A stretch of 64,000 nt of DNA from Strobilurus pachycystidiatus (taxonomy: Eukaryota; Basidiomycota; Agaricomycetes; Agaricales; Physalacriaceae), in contig JAHLMK010000004.1 in NCBI GenBank assembly GCA_019915135.1, positions 1,612,001 to 1,676,000 on the forward strand. The letters run 5' to 3'. A program made the translations under genes and the position numbers. The notes below the pieces were generated by a model that saw only the letters and a list, made by a program, of their open reading frames with translations, was not told the origin of the DNA and searched no databases. Positions within the stretch are counted from its first letter, which is position 1. Every line of letters starts with the position of its first letter. Shown in pieces: positions 1 through 13,100 of this stretch.

Positions 1-856
1 TGCAGAAAGGGAAGTGGCAGGCGGGAAGGAGCGGGTACGGCGGGATGTCAAGATGGCGCGGCCCAGAGGCTGCAGGCGAAGCGAAGGGGAAAGTACAATG
101 AGGGAAGGAGGGAGATCGGGATGGTCGTGTGGATGGAGCGCAAGTCGTATTTGGCGATGTTATTTACCACCGCGGCATCAACGTCATCGCCAAACCAATT
201 CATCACAATGTCGTCTGTGTCTATTTTGCTGCTTGCCCCAGTCAGCTTGCAGTCAGCTGTGCTTGACACTGGAGTCGCGTAGCCCATCAGCTTGACAATG
301 TCCTTCGCGTCTCGGTCGGTCTGAACTGATGTTTCTCTCGCACGGCTGGATTACTCTGGCGTTTGACTCTGGAATACGTGGACTCCGAGTCTTACATGGC
401 TTCATTTCGTCGGATAAGCCATCTGCGATGCTTATGATTGGGATTCCTAGGCAAGTATTACTTACGCGTCTTGCTGCGACAGGCCACCGACCATTGTCTC
501 GGCTCCGATGCATACGCCACCGTCCGCACTGCACTCACTAGGACCGCACACGACCGTGCACTCTACAGTTAACGTCGGTTCCCACTAAGTATTGAATGGG
601 TCGATGTTCAGTAATACAGTAGTCGAAGGACATAGACACGAATTAGTGCAGGGAGATATCTATTTACGGTTTACTTGTAGTAAAGACATCGCGAATTCGA
701 GTGCAGTGCATGCAGTGAATAAGCAAAGCACTCAGCCTCTGAGGATCGCGTTCCCGATTTGGCCACGTGGCCATCAACCACTCTAACACTGCGCTCACCG
801 CCTCTCGACTGTCTCTACTACCAAAACTCCCCAGGGCTCAAGAAACACTCGAAGCC
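1..856. other. No supported gene
   Basis: Short open frames occur on both strands, but none has a recognisable domain, a convincing start or a consistent splice structure. A 79-residue minus frame at 48-287 (starting with Met-Gly-Tyr) could be a fragment of a gene running off the left edge. I cannot support it as a gene. Confidence 0.5.
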
Positions 857-1321
857 ATGACTCAAGAAACACTTCAGGATGGGCCTGACATTGCGGAAGA
901 AGTCAAAATCATACTTGAAGAGCCGGAGCAGGAGGAAGAGCAGGAGGTCCCCACGCCGCCCAGATGGTCCCCGCTCAGACGCGCCGTCCTCTACATCTTC
1001 CTCGGCATAGGCTGCGCCCTCATCTACTCCCACCTCCGCGCCAAAGCAATAGAAAGACAGAACAAAGTCGTGTACGCCAAACGGTGAGTGACAACCTTCG
1101 TTGGCCGTCGGCGTTTGATTTCCCATAGGTATTCCGAGGAGTACAAATTCAGACCCGCGGCGAGCCCCGTCATCACCGAGTCGCTCAAGGGAGGCGGGAC
1201 CAAGATACGCGGCGCGCTGCCTACGCCGACTGTCACGCCCGCTGCATCGGAGACGGCGAAGAAAAGGAGGAGACGGAGGACGCGGAAGAGCACGTCGACT
1301 GCGGCGAAGAAGCGCAAATAA
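857..1321 (+). CDS. Small single-pass membrane protein with basic C-terminus
   Basis: Two exons, 857..1083 and 1129..1321, are joined across a 45-bp GTGAGT..CATAG intron and give an intact 139-residue protein. The start is the first ATG of the frame, since the frame opens further upstream only from a GTG. The N-terminus is acidic (runs of Glu around residues 15-35). One hydrophobic segment follows, near residues 47-64 (AVLYIFLGIGCALIYSHL), flanked by basic residues. The C-terminus is Lys/Arg-rich, with a run of five arginines and a terminal KKRK, which could be an ER-retention-like or nuclear-localisation-like signal. No catalytic domain is visible. I do not recognise the family; it resembles a small tail-anchored or single-pass fungal protein of unknown function. 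Confidence 0.72.
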
Positions 1322-1627
1322 TAGTGCGTGCCCCCTACTGATTTACCGTCCGCCACATGCTTAGCCGCGGCGTAGGTCTTTACATACCGTCTACCAGGAA
1401 ATATAATTGCTTGTGGATTCCTCTGGCATTTGCGCATCTTCACGACCGTACGTTGTGAGACCTCTAGACTTACCGTGCAGATTGTTGTCTTCAAGCATCC
1501 CTTAAGTATATCGTGATGCGCCCACGCGGAAAGGGCGGAACAAACTGCCGCGACACTTGCCGGAGGCATTTCCATTACTTATATATACTTATAAATCTCG
1601 GATCACTCTCCCTCTCCCTCCATCACC

Positions 1628-4077
1628 ATGTCGTCGGACACCAAAGGGGACTACCTCCCGCTCCCACTGAACAACGGCGCCCCCGCCAAGAGGACACGAA
1701 TTGGCCGATACGCAGCATGCCTGCTCGTGCTCGTACCGTGCGCCCTCTGGGTTGCCGCCCCGGCCAGGCACCTACACTCCCTACAGAAGGCTTGCGGGCT
1801 CGTGGAGACGCTGAGCGCGGAGGCGATGTGTCCCCAGGCGACTGCGGCCTACCCCGTGAAGCACGCCGCCCTTTGGGGCGACTTGGACGCGCTGGTCGGG
1901 ACGGACGCGTTCAAGACCAAGGCGATTGACTGGCTCGCGGGCGCGGTGCAGGTTCCGTGAGTGCCTCCCTCCACTCTGTACATGTCGATTCTCAATAGAT
2001 AAGTACCCAGATCGGAGTCTTATGACGCCATGAAGCCCGTCGGCGAGGACCCTCGCTGGGAGATATTTGGGGACTTCCATGATTATCTTGCAAAAGCGTT
2101 CCCGCTCGTGTACGTTCTATCACGCTGGTTATATCCGATGTTTGTTTGACTCCTTCCTTTACCCAGCCACGCGTCGCTCTCTCTCACGAAAGTCAACACC
2201 TACGGGCTGCTGTACGAGTGGACTGGGTCGGACTCGTCGTTGAAGCCTTTCTTGTTGGCCGCTCATCAGGGTACGCGTCTTTTCTCGCTCCGTTGGTTGA
2301 CATTCATGTGACATTATGTAGACGTTGTTCCCGTTCACCCTAACACGGTCAGTGAATGGACCCACCCGCCGTTCTCTGGACATTTCGATGGTAAGTTATG
2401 TTTTCGGTTAGATTCTGGTCTCATACTGACTGGGGTGGCAGGCGAATACATCTGGGGCAGGGGATCCTTCGATGACAAGTCCGGCTTGATTAGTATCATG
2501 TAGGTTACTTCTTCTGTGGGTTACACTATTGAGCCTGACTTTGGGCACAGGATCGTCATCGAGGAACTCATCATGAAGGGATTCAAACCCGCGCGTACCA
2601 TCGTCCTCTCCTTCGGGTTCGTAATTACCCTTATCCTCGCTGGCCTCGCTCAATGACTTCACAGCTTCGATGAGGAGGCCTCCGGCATTCATGTCAGACG
2701 TTTTCCCTCGACACAGCGCTCATTCAACTCATATATCCTCTAGGGTGCTCAATCGCTAGCCAAAGCCATGTTGGAGATCTATGGCAAGGATGCATTTGCG
2801 CTCATTGTCGACGAAGGAAGTAAGTTGACACTCTTGGACCTCTCTTTAAACGCTCAACGTTCGAACTTCCAGGCGGCTTCACCGACTACTATGGTGTTCC
2901 ATTCGCGACCCCGGGCGTTGCTGAGAAAGGCTACCTTGATACCAGGATTGAGGTCGCCGCTCCAGGTGGTCACTCAAGTGTCCCTCCTAGCCACACTGTA
3001 CGCTCATGGTCCCATCGTTGCCCTTTCTTACTATCGCTGACTGGTTCTCAGAGCATCGGAATGCTTGCCGCCTTGCTGACCGAAATGGAAAACAACCCTT
3101 TCCCCGTATCTTTGGTAGGCATAGCTTCGAAATTGCTTGGCCAGTCACTCATGATTGTCTGTTAGACCAAAGAGGACATCATCTACAACAACCTGCAATG
3201 TCTGGCTGCTTATGGTCCCGAGATGCCCAAGAAGCTCCGCCACGCTATTGAATGGTCCGCTCATTCCGACAAGGGCCTCCGTGCCATCGAGAAGATCATC
3301 TTCGAGGACGCGTTCTACAAGAGCGTACTCGGAACCACCCAGGCCATCGATCTCATCAACGGCGGTGTCAAGACCAACGCCCTTCCTGAACAGGCGTACG
3401 CTGTTGTCAACCACCGTATTTCGATCTTGAGGTACGCTTACGCTCCCCAGTGTGGTACGCTAACGCTAACGTTGAATCCTTCAGCTCAGTGCAGGACACC
3501 ATCGACCACGACACCAACACCCTGAAGAAGCTGGCTGATGAGTTCAACTTGACGTATACCGCGTTTGGTGAGACCGTCAGACACGGCGACCCGTTGAGGA
3601 CGCTTGTGCTCAGTGATGCCTTTGGCCACGCACTGCCGCCCGCGCCGTTGACGCCGTCGTCGGGCGACACGTATGACCTGCTGTCTGGCACCATCAAGGC
3701 CGCGTACAATGCCCACAGGTCTCTGAGTGGCGATGATAACATCGCGGTCAGTCCTGGCATGATGACCGGGAACACTGGTATGTCGTTCACTTCACGGTCG
3801 CTTGGGGGTTCTGACTTGTTTTCAATTCAGATACGCGGTACTACTGGGATCTTTCACCCCATATCTTCCGGTATAACCATCACTATACCTCGACAGAGTC
3901 TGCTGGGGGCACTTTGGACGGCATACACACTGTGAATGAACGTATGTCGCTTTATGTCTGTGTGCGTTTGGCATCATGTAAACTGACATCGCGACAGGCC
4001 TTGCTGTCGACTCTCTCCTTGAGATCATCAGGTTCTTCTCGATCCTGATTCTGAACGCTGACGAGACTGAGCTCTGA
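1628..4077 (+). CDS. CPS1: Vacuolar carboxypeptidase S, M20 metallopeptidase
   Basis: This multi-exon M20 zinc exopeptidase releases C-terminal residues from peptides, classically in the vacuole. The N-terminal 45 residues form a signal anchor: basic KRTRIGR followed by a hydrophobic stretch. The dinuclear zinc-site signatures are in order: AAHQDVVPV (His), GRGSFDDKSG (bridging Asp), GFDEEASG (catalytic Glu pair) and IVDEG (Asp), with a final His in GIHTVNE near the C-terminus. The dimerisation lid contains GGHSS. Introns are about 45-60 bp. Splicing checked at several junctions keeps the frame, for example Pro|Ser at 1958 and Gly|Asp just after HQ. The protein ends at the TGA at 4075-4077, and nothing appears disrupted. 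The 306 bp between this gene and its left neighbour hold only a CT-rich leader (CTCTCCCTCTCCCTCC) just before the ATG. It converges on the CAX gene with 65 bp between stop codons. Confidence 0.93.
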
Positions 4078-4142
4078 GCCGTGAATACAATAGAATACGT
4101 GTAGATGAATACAACATGCCAGTGGGGGGTATCAAATAGTAT

Positions 4143-7100
4143 TTAGTGCTCTTTCGCCACCTCCGCTACGGCTGCAGCAACAGTGCCGCATGTTAAGAGC
4201 TCTTCGATCGATTTTTGTCCAGTGTAGAAGAATGAGACTAGGCCCTAGAGGAATGTCAGTTATGTCAATCATCGTGGAGTGAGCTATGTGACCTACAATC
4301 ATGAGATAGAACGCCACCATAGCAGAGCCTTCTGCCCAGTTGGTCTTCGCGTCTGCGGTGACATAGTTGACCACGAAGCATGCAGACACAGTCAATGCCA
4401 CCTCAAACATATCTGCGGGCGAAAACACATGAGCTCTGAGTCGTTTTGATGTCTGTAGCTTGAGTACACACTACCCACCAAAGAGAAGCGACAGCGGCTT
4501 GCTCGTGATCCACGCGATGATCACGATGATGGGCATCCAGAACAAGATGAACTGTATACTCTTCTCGATCCCCTCCGCCTGCGCGATGGTCTCCGGAGGG
4601 GCTGGTTCGCCGAGGGCGTGGCGGAGGGTGTACCGCAGGAAGTAAATTATGGTCACGGCGCCGTCTGCGGAGAAGGAGACCAGGGGGAGGATGATCAGCC
4701 CGAAGAACTCTTCGCGGACGTGGCCTTCTTCTGCGACGAATCCGATGCTGGAGACGAGCTGCCAGGGAGTGGGTTAGACGGATAGTCGGTGGGAAGAAGA
4801 CGTTACATACCCATTCCGCCGTGAAGGCCATCAACACCATGATGATCAGGAGCATTCCGATGCAGACCCACTGGTTGACCTCAGGCTCGCCGTGCGTTTC
4901 CAAGTCGTTCTCGTGTATGAGCTCTCCGTCGCCGGGAGGGTTGTGGGTGAACATCAAGGATCCAAAGTACCTTTCTCAGACGTGAGCCTGAGCACGGCCG
5001 TCGAAAGGACAACCTAAACTCACACCAGCAGTAGCAGTATCGCCAAACCGCGCGACATCCGCAGAAATGTCAAGCGCGTCTCATCGGTGATGGCCGTCGC
5101 GGCAGCTTCTTCGCCAAAGTTCCTAATCGACGCGAAATAGGCCGCTGGTAAGAGAAGAGATAGGACACCTATGGTAAGCAGGGTGTGGTTGAGCTGAGAT
5201 AGTTCGGGGTGGAGGTCCTGGTGCATGACACGAGCGCCCCCGCTGATGAAGGCTGTCCCGGGGATTAAGAGAAGGTTGAGCACAATGACACCTTCGTGAT
5301 GGTTTCAGGCGGGCGGTCCACGGAAGAGGAGAGACTCGGAGTCCGTACCGATTATTGTGGATTGTAGAAGCTTGAGCCTGACTTTGTCGGAGAAATGACA
5401 GGCACATTATAAGCCCAATCGGCTTATAATCCCGAACGGACCGATATAAGCCGCTTATAAATGGTGTAATCCCTTTTGATGCGCCCTCGTTCCTTATAAT
5501 GGGTTCCTATTGCCTTGTACGGTAACGAGGCGGTGATCACAAGTCATCAATATGTGCTTAATCGGTAACAAGGTGTCCTTTCAACGTTTTGATAAATTAC
5601 TTCCTTGCAGTATTCCATATTTTCTTGTTGACTTAGCTTCTGAGTCTTCTGAATGAGATGGTAGGCTGTTGCGATGATGAGAACGTGCCATAAGGAGAGA
5701 CAAAAACATAAGAAGGGTACAATCCGTCAAAAAAATTACAACTAAGAGCCTTCAAGCCATCGTTCGACAGCGGGAAGTGTGGGCGTCTCACTAGAAGGAA
5801 GGCATTGGTTCAGTGAAGTCTTGGGATTTTGACGCCATGCAAAGACTTGCCAAATAAGTGTTCATTCGGCCAAGCCATCCTCGAACACCATGGACAAGGA
5901 TGTCCTGTCACCCACAAGTCCCCCGTCCTCCTGATCGTTCTCTGAATCATCGGTCTTGTCAGGAGCAGAGGACCGACTCGGGCCTGCGACGTGAGGAAAT
6001 GCAAGAGCGATCATGCCTTCGATGCGTGCCAGCTGCTCACGAATTAAGGCGTTTTGTTCGTCTGCAACATATAGTTTGAGGTCAGAGAGGATATGATATG
6101 ATGTCGCAGGTACACACCGGATTTCCGAGCACGTTCAGCTAAGTGTCCAACGATCGAATTGGAATCCAGAGCATCGACGATAACCCGTACATCTGCGTCC
6201 AGAGGCTCAAGTAATGTTCGGACGGGACGGCTGTTTTTGACCCCCGACTTGGCAGGCGAGGCCATATGGACCGACACAACCTCAGGTCCTGAACTGCCAG
6301 ATTCCATAGACGGAGTCCTTGTATGACTGGGCCCCGCATAGGAAGCCTGGTCGGAGTGTGGTGTGAATAAAGGTGAGCCTGGTAGGAGACGCATTGAGCT
6401 GAGGAGTTATGTGAGATGCCATACTGTAAGGCGACGATGAGAGAGGATCCGTACGAGTGGGAGATAAAAGAGCCGGTCTCTGAAGCGGGCTTCGAGCCAG
6501 CGTCTGATGTATGTGGGGAATACGGATCGAAGAAGGACTTGAGAGGTCCGTGAGGGTAGGATAGGGAGGTGCGCCCAGCACCTTCCTCGGAGGAATGCAA
6601 GGCCTGGTGGGCAAATTGCTCGCTGCCACCCGACCCAGGACGCGAGGGTGAGTCCATGAGACTGTCGGTGCCCATGTTATATTGGAGTAGAGGGCGACGA
6701 AAACGATTGAGTCGAAAGTGGTTGGGCGGAAGCTCGGTGATTCGGACAGTACTCTTGGTTCTGCGGAGCTGGGATTGTCGTTGGGGTTGAACGAAGAGAG
6801 TGTCGTCAAAGATTTGCTGTTTCCGACGGGTTTTGTCTCCGAAGACGTGAGGGGCAAGGAGACGAGGGATGCAGTATTGAACCTCTTCGGCACCTCCAAT
6901 CGTAGCTCGCATTATAAGGCGCAAGCGGCGTTGTGAGTGGGAGATTGAAAGGGGAAAGTAACAATGTTTGGTCTTGTTATCACCCTCACAATTGTCTTCC
7001 GCCTATCACAATACTTGTCATAATCGATCCCGAACCATGTGAACTCAAGTCTCTACATATTCGGATCTCTCCAGACGCTTCTGAGTCCACTCTTGCACAC

Positions 7101-10100
7101 CTCTGTTCCTCCATCGCCTTCCGAATACTCGCTGCCGTCGTTGATTCAGAAAAGTCAACTTTGGTCTACTACCACAACATCTAACCGTATTATAATCGAA
7201 ACGAATCAGGCTGCCGAACTTCTTTAAATCTGGTGGAACCTCGTTTCAATTCAAAATCGCCTTCGCCGGTCCGTCGTATATATCTCCGTGGACTCAAAAG
7301 CATTCTAATCAGACTTCGACTTAGGCTGGCCAAGTAGAACGTGGACAAACCCCTTGGCCCATCGCCCCAATCCTTCCCAGGCGACATTGAACCTGCTAGC
7401 GGATCTTGGGACGATACGCTATCAGATCTGCTGTCCATGTGTGCTATCCTGCATCTATCGGATCCATGTGCCCCAGTATTCCTCATTTTGGCATCTACGC
7501 GAACACACGGCCAGTACTTTCACGTATTAGTGTCCATGGAGGTAACGTACTTCATTGCTCTGTTACAATGTCATCTGAACCATCATGCGCTAACGGAAAC
7601 GCCGAATAAATACCTCCGGCTCACAACCATAGACTCGATGTTGCGGTACTCTTGTCACTGAGGGGCATCCGCATAGTCGCGAGTCCGATTCAGACCTCAG
7701 AGTAATTCGCTGATGAGTATTAATTCCACCCCTGGTCAGTCATCTCAAAACGACGTTTGACGGTTCTTGGACTGATACTGCATCCCAGAGACGCCAACAA
7801 ACCTCCTCCCGGTACATCCAACACAGCAGCCAGCAGCCAACTTGCCCTTAATCCTAGTGACGTTCTCTCTTCCGGACCAGCGTGTCTTCCTACTCTACTC
7901 CAATCATGGCATCCCAGATCCAGAAACCATACTTGGAACATCCATCTCGACAGTCGCCTCTATACACCATTTCCCTGCTCAGCTCCGAGCTTCAGCCACG
8001 ATCCTCGACATTACCATCACTGTTGTTCACTTGTCGCTCAGCGAATCCGTTCCGCGGCCGATGACCGTACCTCCTGGTCCCTTCGACACCGCTGCTGCTC
8101 CTATTAGTCGACAGCAGTGGTCTCGTCTGTTATGGTCATTTCTAACGGCGTCGACTGAGTCCATGGATTCTGACCAGTCAAGCCGTCGGATGTCTAATCA
8201 CTTGTCAATGGTGAGTGCTACGCACGTCCTACTTGGTGTCTTTTCCAACAGCTTCCTCCTACGCAGGCAATCCAGGACAACTCAGATCATTCGTTACTGC
8301 TCGATGGCAGGAGATTGGTCCCCGTACCCATTTCGATGAATCTTGATGTGCCGGAGGACATCTCGCTGAGAGCTCCTGGTGGCAATTTTGGCTCTGGATC
8401 CGTTGCAAGACACCCAACAGGGCTGACAACGGGAGTTCAAGATGGGCCGTTATATAGATTCTGTCGCATCTGTAATAGATATCACAATACGTATTACGAC
8501 GCGCCCTCGTATTAGTCCTCAATTATTTTGATGAACCCCACACGCAAATACGCAGCTTCAGATTCATAGTCCGTAACCTACAGATGTCCTTGGAAAGTGC
8601 GCGCTCAGTCAGTCCTGATCTCAGATTATAATCGAAGTGGTTACTTCTAACAAAATCAAAAAATGATCTGATCGACAAACGCGATCGAACTCGTCCTCTG
8701 AACCCTTCCACGACCACCGTCACCGCGCTCTCAGGTTCTACCGCCACCCGAGGACCTTGCTACATCCCACCGTCCGGGGCCTCGATTTTACAGGAGGCAA
8801 AAGCCTCGCCCTCTAGGCTTCTGGAGGTGGGAGCTCGTCACTGGCTCGGCTACCGCACCCAACCTAGAGATCGTGAACGTAGTCCACAACTCAACCCACC
8901 GCGCCGCTGACGGCAGGCGTCGACACCGCAAGCCTGGGAGCGTGTCACTTGCTCAGCTACACCTAGGCTGGGGTTTGGCGCTACGGAGGGAGAGGTCGCA
9001 CCCGCCTGCGTTGCTATCTGGGAGCTTGTCACTGGCACAGCTTCACCAAGGCAGCTAAGCGGGGCAGGGCGAGGGAACCAATCTGAGGGGCTTTGGCTTT
9101 GTAGCCCGAGCACGCTCCGGCAGCAGTCCGTTTCCGGAAATGCTGCTATGGTCGCGTCCACAACTGATACGCGTGGGCGACCACGGACGACCCTTTCGTT
9201 AGGGCTTTCGAAGTCCGCGGTGCACTGACAATGGACCAACATACCATTGTCGACCATTCTGGTACCACCTCACGCTGTCACTGGGTGGCTCGGACGCCAT
9301 TGTACCCGCGTGCTGCGTGGTTGAACGCATTCGGCCTTCGGGTCAGGCAGAGATATATATATACCTTGGTAAAATTCCCTTCTTTGCTACACCACCTCCT
9401 CTCACCACCTCAGCGTTCAGCAGTCACCGCCCGAACAATCCCAACGCCGCCACCATGACCCTTCTTACCTCTTCGCTTGTGCAGGCTTCGGGCCGTCGCC
9501 GCAAGACTCGGCGCAGCAAGAACAAACCTGAAAAGCGTCCTGAGCGCGTTGAGGCGCATAGGAAACACGTTCAGGAAGTGATCGAATCACATACCGGTCG
9601 GTGGCTTCGCAGGACTCGAACTTTCTGGGTTCAGGGACTCACATTTCAAACAGTCCGTCTTCTGGCCGATCGCCACCCCCAGGACTTCGTCAAGGTTCAG
9701 AAGAACCAAGCCAAGGTCCGAGAGAGAGTCGCCACTCTCTTCCCCAGTGTCATGCCCGCCGAGCTCCCAAACGCCTGGGATGACGACAACACCACCATCG
9801 AATACAAACTCTCGGACGCTATGGTCCATAAGGACCACCAGGCTGGCATGCAATTTGCCCTTGCCATCGTTGCCAAGCGTTATAACCACGTCATCTCCCC
9901 CGTCGAATGCCTACGACTGCTCGTCCTTTTCGACGCCTTCATGGCGACGAAACCTCGCTTCTCCAAGGCTCCTGATTCCCGTTCCTCGACTCCTGCCCTT
10001 CACTTAGGTGTTTGGGAATTTTCATCTGACCACGGTCCTGTCATCACCGGTGAAAGCAAGAATCAAAAAGTGAAAACCAAGGTTGCCATGGATGCTCTAC

Positions 10101-13100
10101 TGCAATATTTCAAAGACGCCCTTCTCCCCAAGATTGCTAGCCTGATGTTCCTCGATTTTCCAACTCTCAAGGAGCGTGGTAGCACGTCAGTCACTCTCTC
10201 ATTCTGTTATTATTCCCTCGGAACTCAGATACTGCATAGTGCTCACAAACGAATTCTTGAACACCCGGACATCCAAGCTGCCTTTGAGGAACGCCCTGCG
10301 CTGGATCTCGGCCCCGGTTTTTTCTCTATCGCGATGAAAGAGGGCGCCAGCGAGAATATTCATCTCAATTTCTCAGACAGCCCTGACTTTTTCTGTTGGG
10401 TAATCGCGGTCGGTGACTGGACGGGTGGTGAATTCTGTGCACCGCAATTAGGCGTGAAGTTTCCTATACGCCCAGGCCAGGTGTTTGCCGTCCGTGCACG
10501 CTATCTCGCTCATTGCAGCACGCCTGTTGTTGGACGTCGAGTGGTATTCACTTGTTTTGCCGAGTCGACGCTTCTCTCACGGGCTGATCGAGAGGCAATG
10601 GAACGCGATGGCGCAGTCTACCCTCGACCAACCAAAGCTTCCGTAGCAGCTGAGAAAGCTCTGAGGAAGGCAGCAAAGACCAGCAACAATATGTAGTTTT
10701 CTCATTAGATACTTTATCTTACACTAATTGAAATACTTTGGTGTTGGAATCTACCCGCCACCGCAGTATAAAAGTGCGAGCAAGAATAGGGCGTATATCA
10801 AACAACGTGATCGTGTTCCCGACAGCCAACGCGTAAATGATCCCGATCGTAGCCCGTAGCCCGTTTCCCTCCGCACCACATACATCTTTGCCGACCAGCT
10901 GTCATGCCAGCCTCGATAACTCAACGGACCTATGCTACGGTGGCCTGCAAATTCTGTGGCGAATACTATACCAAAGCAGGACTACCGAACCACGAACGGG
11001 CGTGTGGTATCCAACGGGGGGGGCTACTTGGCAACGCGTCCCAGGTCAACCGTGTAGCACCGACAAAACCTCGTATGTTCTAGGTGTATCCAGGAAAAAA
11101 TACTTATGTACCGTGCTACAAAAGGAACGATGACACACGAGGACCGGATGAAAGTGAACGCCGATCTGTTGACTCGTCAGGGAATGATTGACCCACCAGT
11201 AGAGAATGAGCTACAATGACAACTGTCTTCCTCCTGCTGCTAACAGCAGGCTATCGTGCTCAGATCCACTGTCCGTACATCAATTTCGAGGCTTAGCAGG
11301 TCTTCGTGGTCCTACAACGACGACTCCGGATCATACCACCGATAGCACTACTAACGGAGACACCACGATATCTGGTAGGCCCCACCACTTCCCCTTGAAT
11401 GTTTGCCTGACAACTCTATCTAGCACCTCCTTCGGCCTCTACCGCCATAGCTTCCATCGTCACACAGAGAAAGCAGGACGATATCCGAACGATTTTCCAT
11501 CCTCTATCCGAGCGGCCTGAAACCGTTGTCCGTTTCGAGGACTACCAAACACTCAAAGGAGACGCCGTTAAAATTCTCCCAGATCCCAAACCATGGCGTC
11601 CCTTTGTCTCTCGGCGTGCCTTCGAAATGGCCGACTATATGTTAGATACCTGTCTAAGTAGTGACGAGGTTTCCCGGTTCATCAAGCTGGCGGAGTCAAA
11701 GGAGGAAGAGGCCGACCTGCAGAATGCACGCGATTATCGCAAGATGTGGCAGCGCGCTGCTGATCTCAGGACACCAGTATGTGTTTCCTCTTCTGTTGTT
11801 GCTCTTCATTATGACATGCTTTTCAGTTCGTTTGTGAGACCGTCTCCAACACAGTCGACAAGACGGAATACAACTACAAATTCTATTACCGGGACATCAT
11901 GGCCTGGGCGCAGGAACTCATTCAGGATCCGGCTCTTGCTACCGAGTGGGTCTGGGACGCCCACAAACTCTATAAATGGGACTCGGAGAAGTGGGTTCGC
12001 TTCGTCGACGAGCCGTTCACGGCCGATTACTGTTGGCAAGCCCAGGTATCATATCTTCTTTTGGTACTTGATATGAAACTCACCTTTACATCGATTGCAG
12101 TCGACGCTCACAAAAGACGGTAAGGTTCTTGGGCTCATCATCTACTCGGACAAGACCTTGCTCTCCTCCTTCGGCACTACGCAAGGATATCCCGTGGTCG
12201 CCCGGCTCGCAAATTTACCCATCGAGCTCCGCAATGGCAAAGGATTAGGTGGCGGAAGAGTTGTCGGATGGCTTCCTGTGGTAATGGAAACTCTATCTCT
12301 TGTTTCTACAGTCTTTGACCGACAACCTCCCGCAGATTGGAAAGGAAACAATACATTCCAAAACACAGTGGGCCATACATCGACGCAAAGTCTGGCACAA
12401 AGCTATGAGCTTACTGTTTGCTCCCATCATCGAGTACCAAACTATGGGATGGTTTGTGCAAATCCCGCAAGGCGTGTCCGTTCGCCTCTTCCCTTGGATT
12501 ATCATGTTGTCTGCCGACTATGAAGAGCAGTGAGTGTAGCGTCCTTGATGTGTACACATCTGATGGAGTTCAGGACTTTCATGTCCCTCATTCGAGGAGC
12601 AAATGGTCTGTTTCCGTGCAACATCTGCCTGGTGCCGAAAGCAAAGCAAAACGATATGACTCTCGTGTACGCCCGCCGGACGACGGCGGATGTCAAGAGA
12701 ACTCGGGAAGACTCACGGCTCCTGCCGACGAAAGGCGCGAAGGAGTTGTTATTCAAGAATCAGGGCCTACGGGACCTCGATGTTAGTGCTTCCTGATTCC
12801 GCTCTCAGCGTCATCTAACATATTCAAACAGAATTGTTTCTTCCTTTTCCTTCGCGGAGACTTTTTCGAAGCCCTTTCCTTTGATCGCCTACATGTCTAC
12901 CATGACGGACTTTGGGGCAAGCATCTCTTGCCTGAGGTGATCAAGCGACTTCAAAGGCTGGAGAAAGTCACTCCCGGTGCCAGTAAAGGCCTGTGGTGTA
13001 AGCTGGCGGATACACAGTACATTCCTTTTGTCAGTCTAAATCGTGACACTGACATTCTCTCAGGGCAGCGCTCTTTCCGAGGTGGCGAGCTCTCAACCAC

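Noticed and set aside
4143..5377. A truncated CAX pseudogene on its own
   Set aside because: The missing 5' exons are at 30612-31298 with matching splice phases, so the gene is split rather than truncated.
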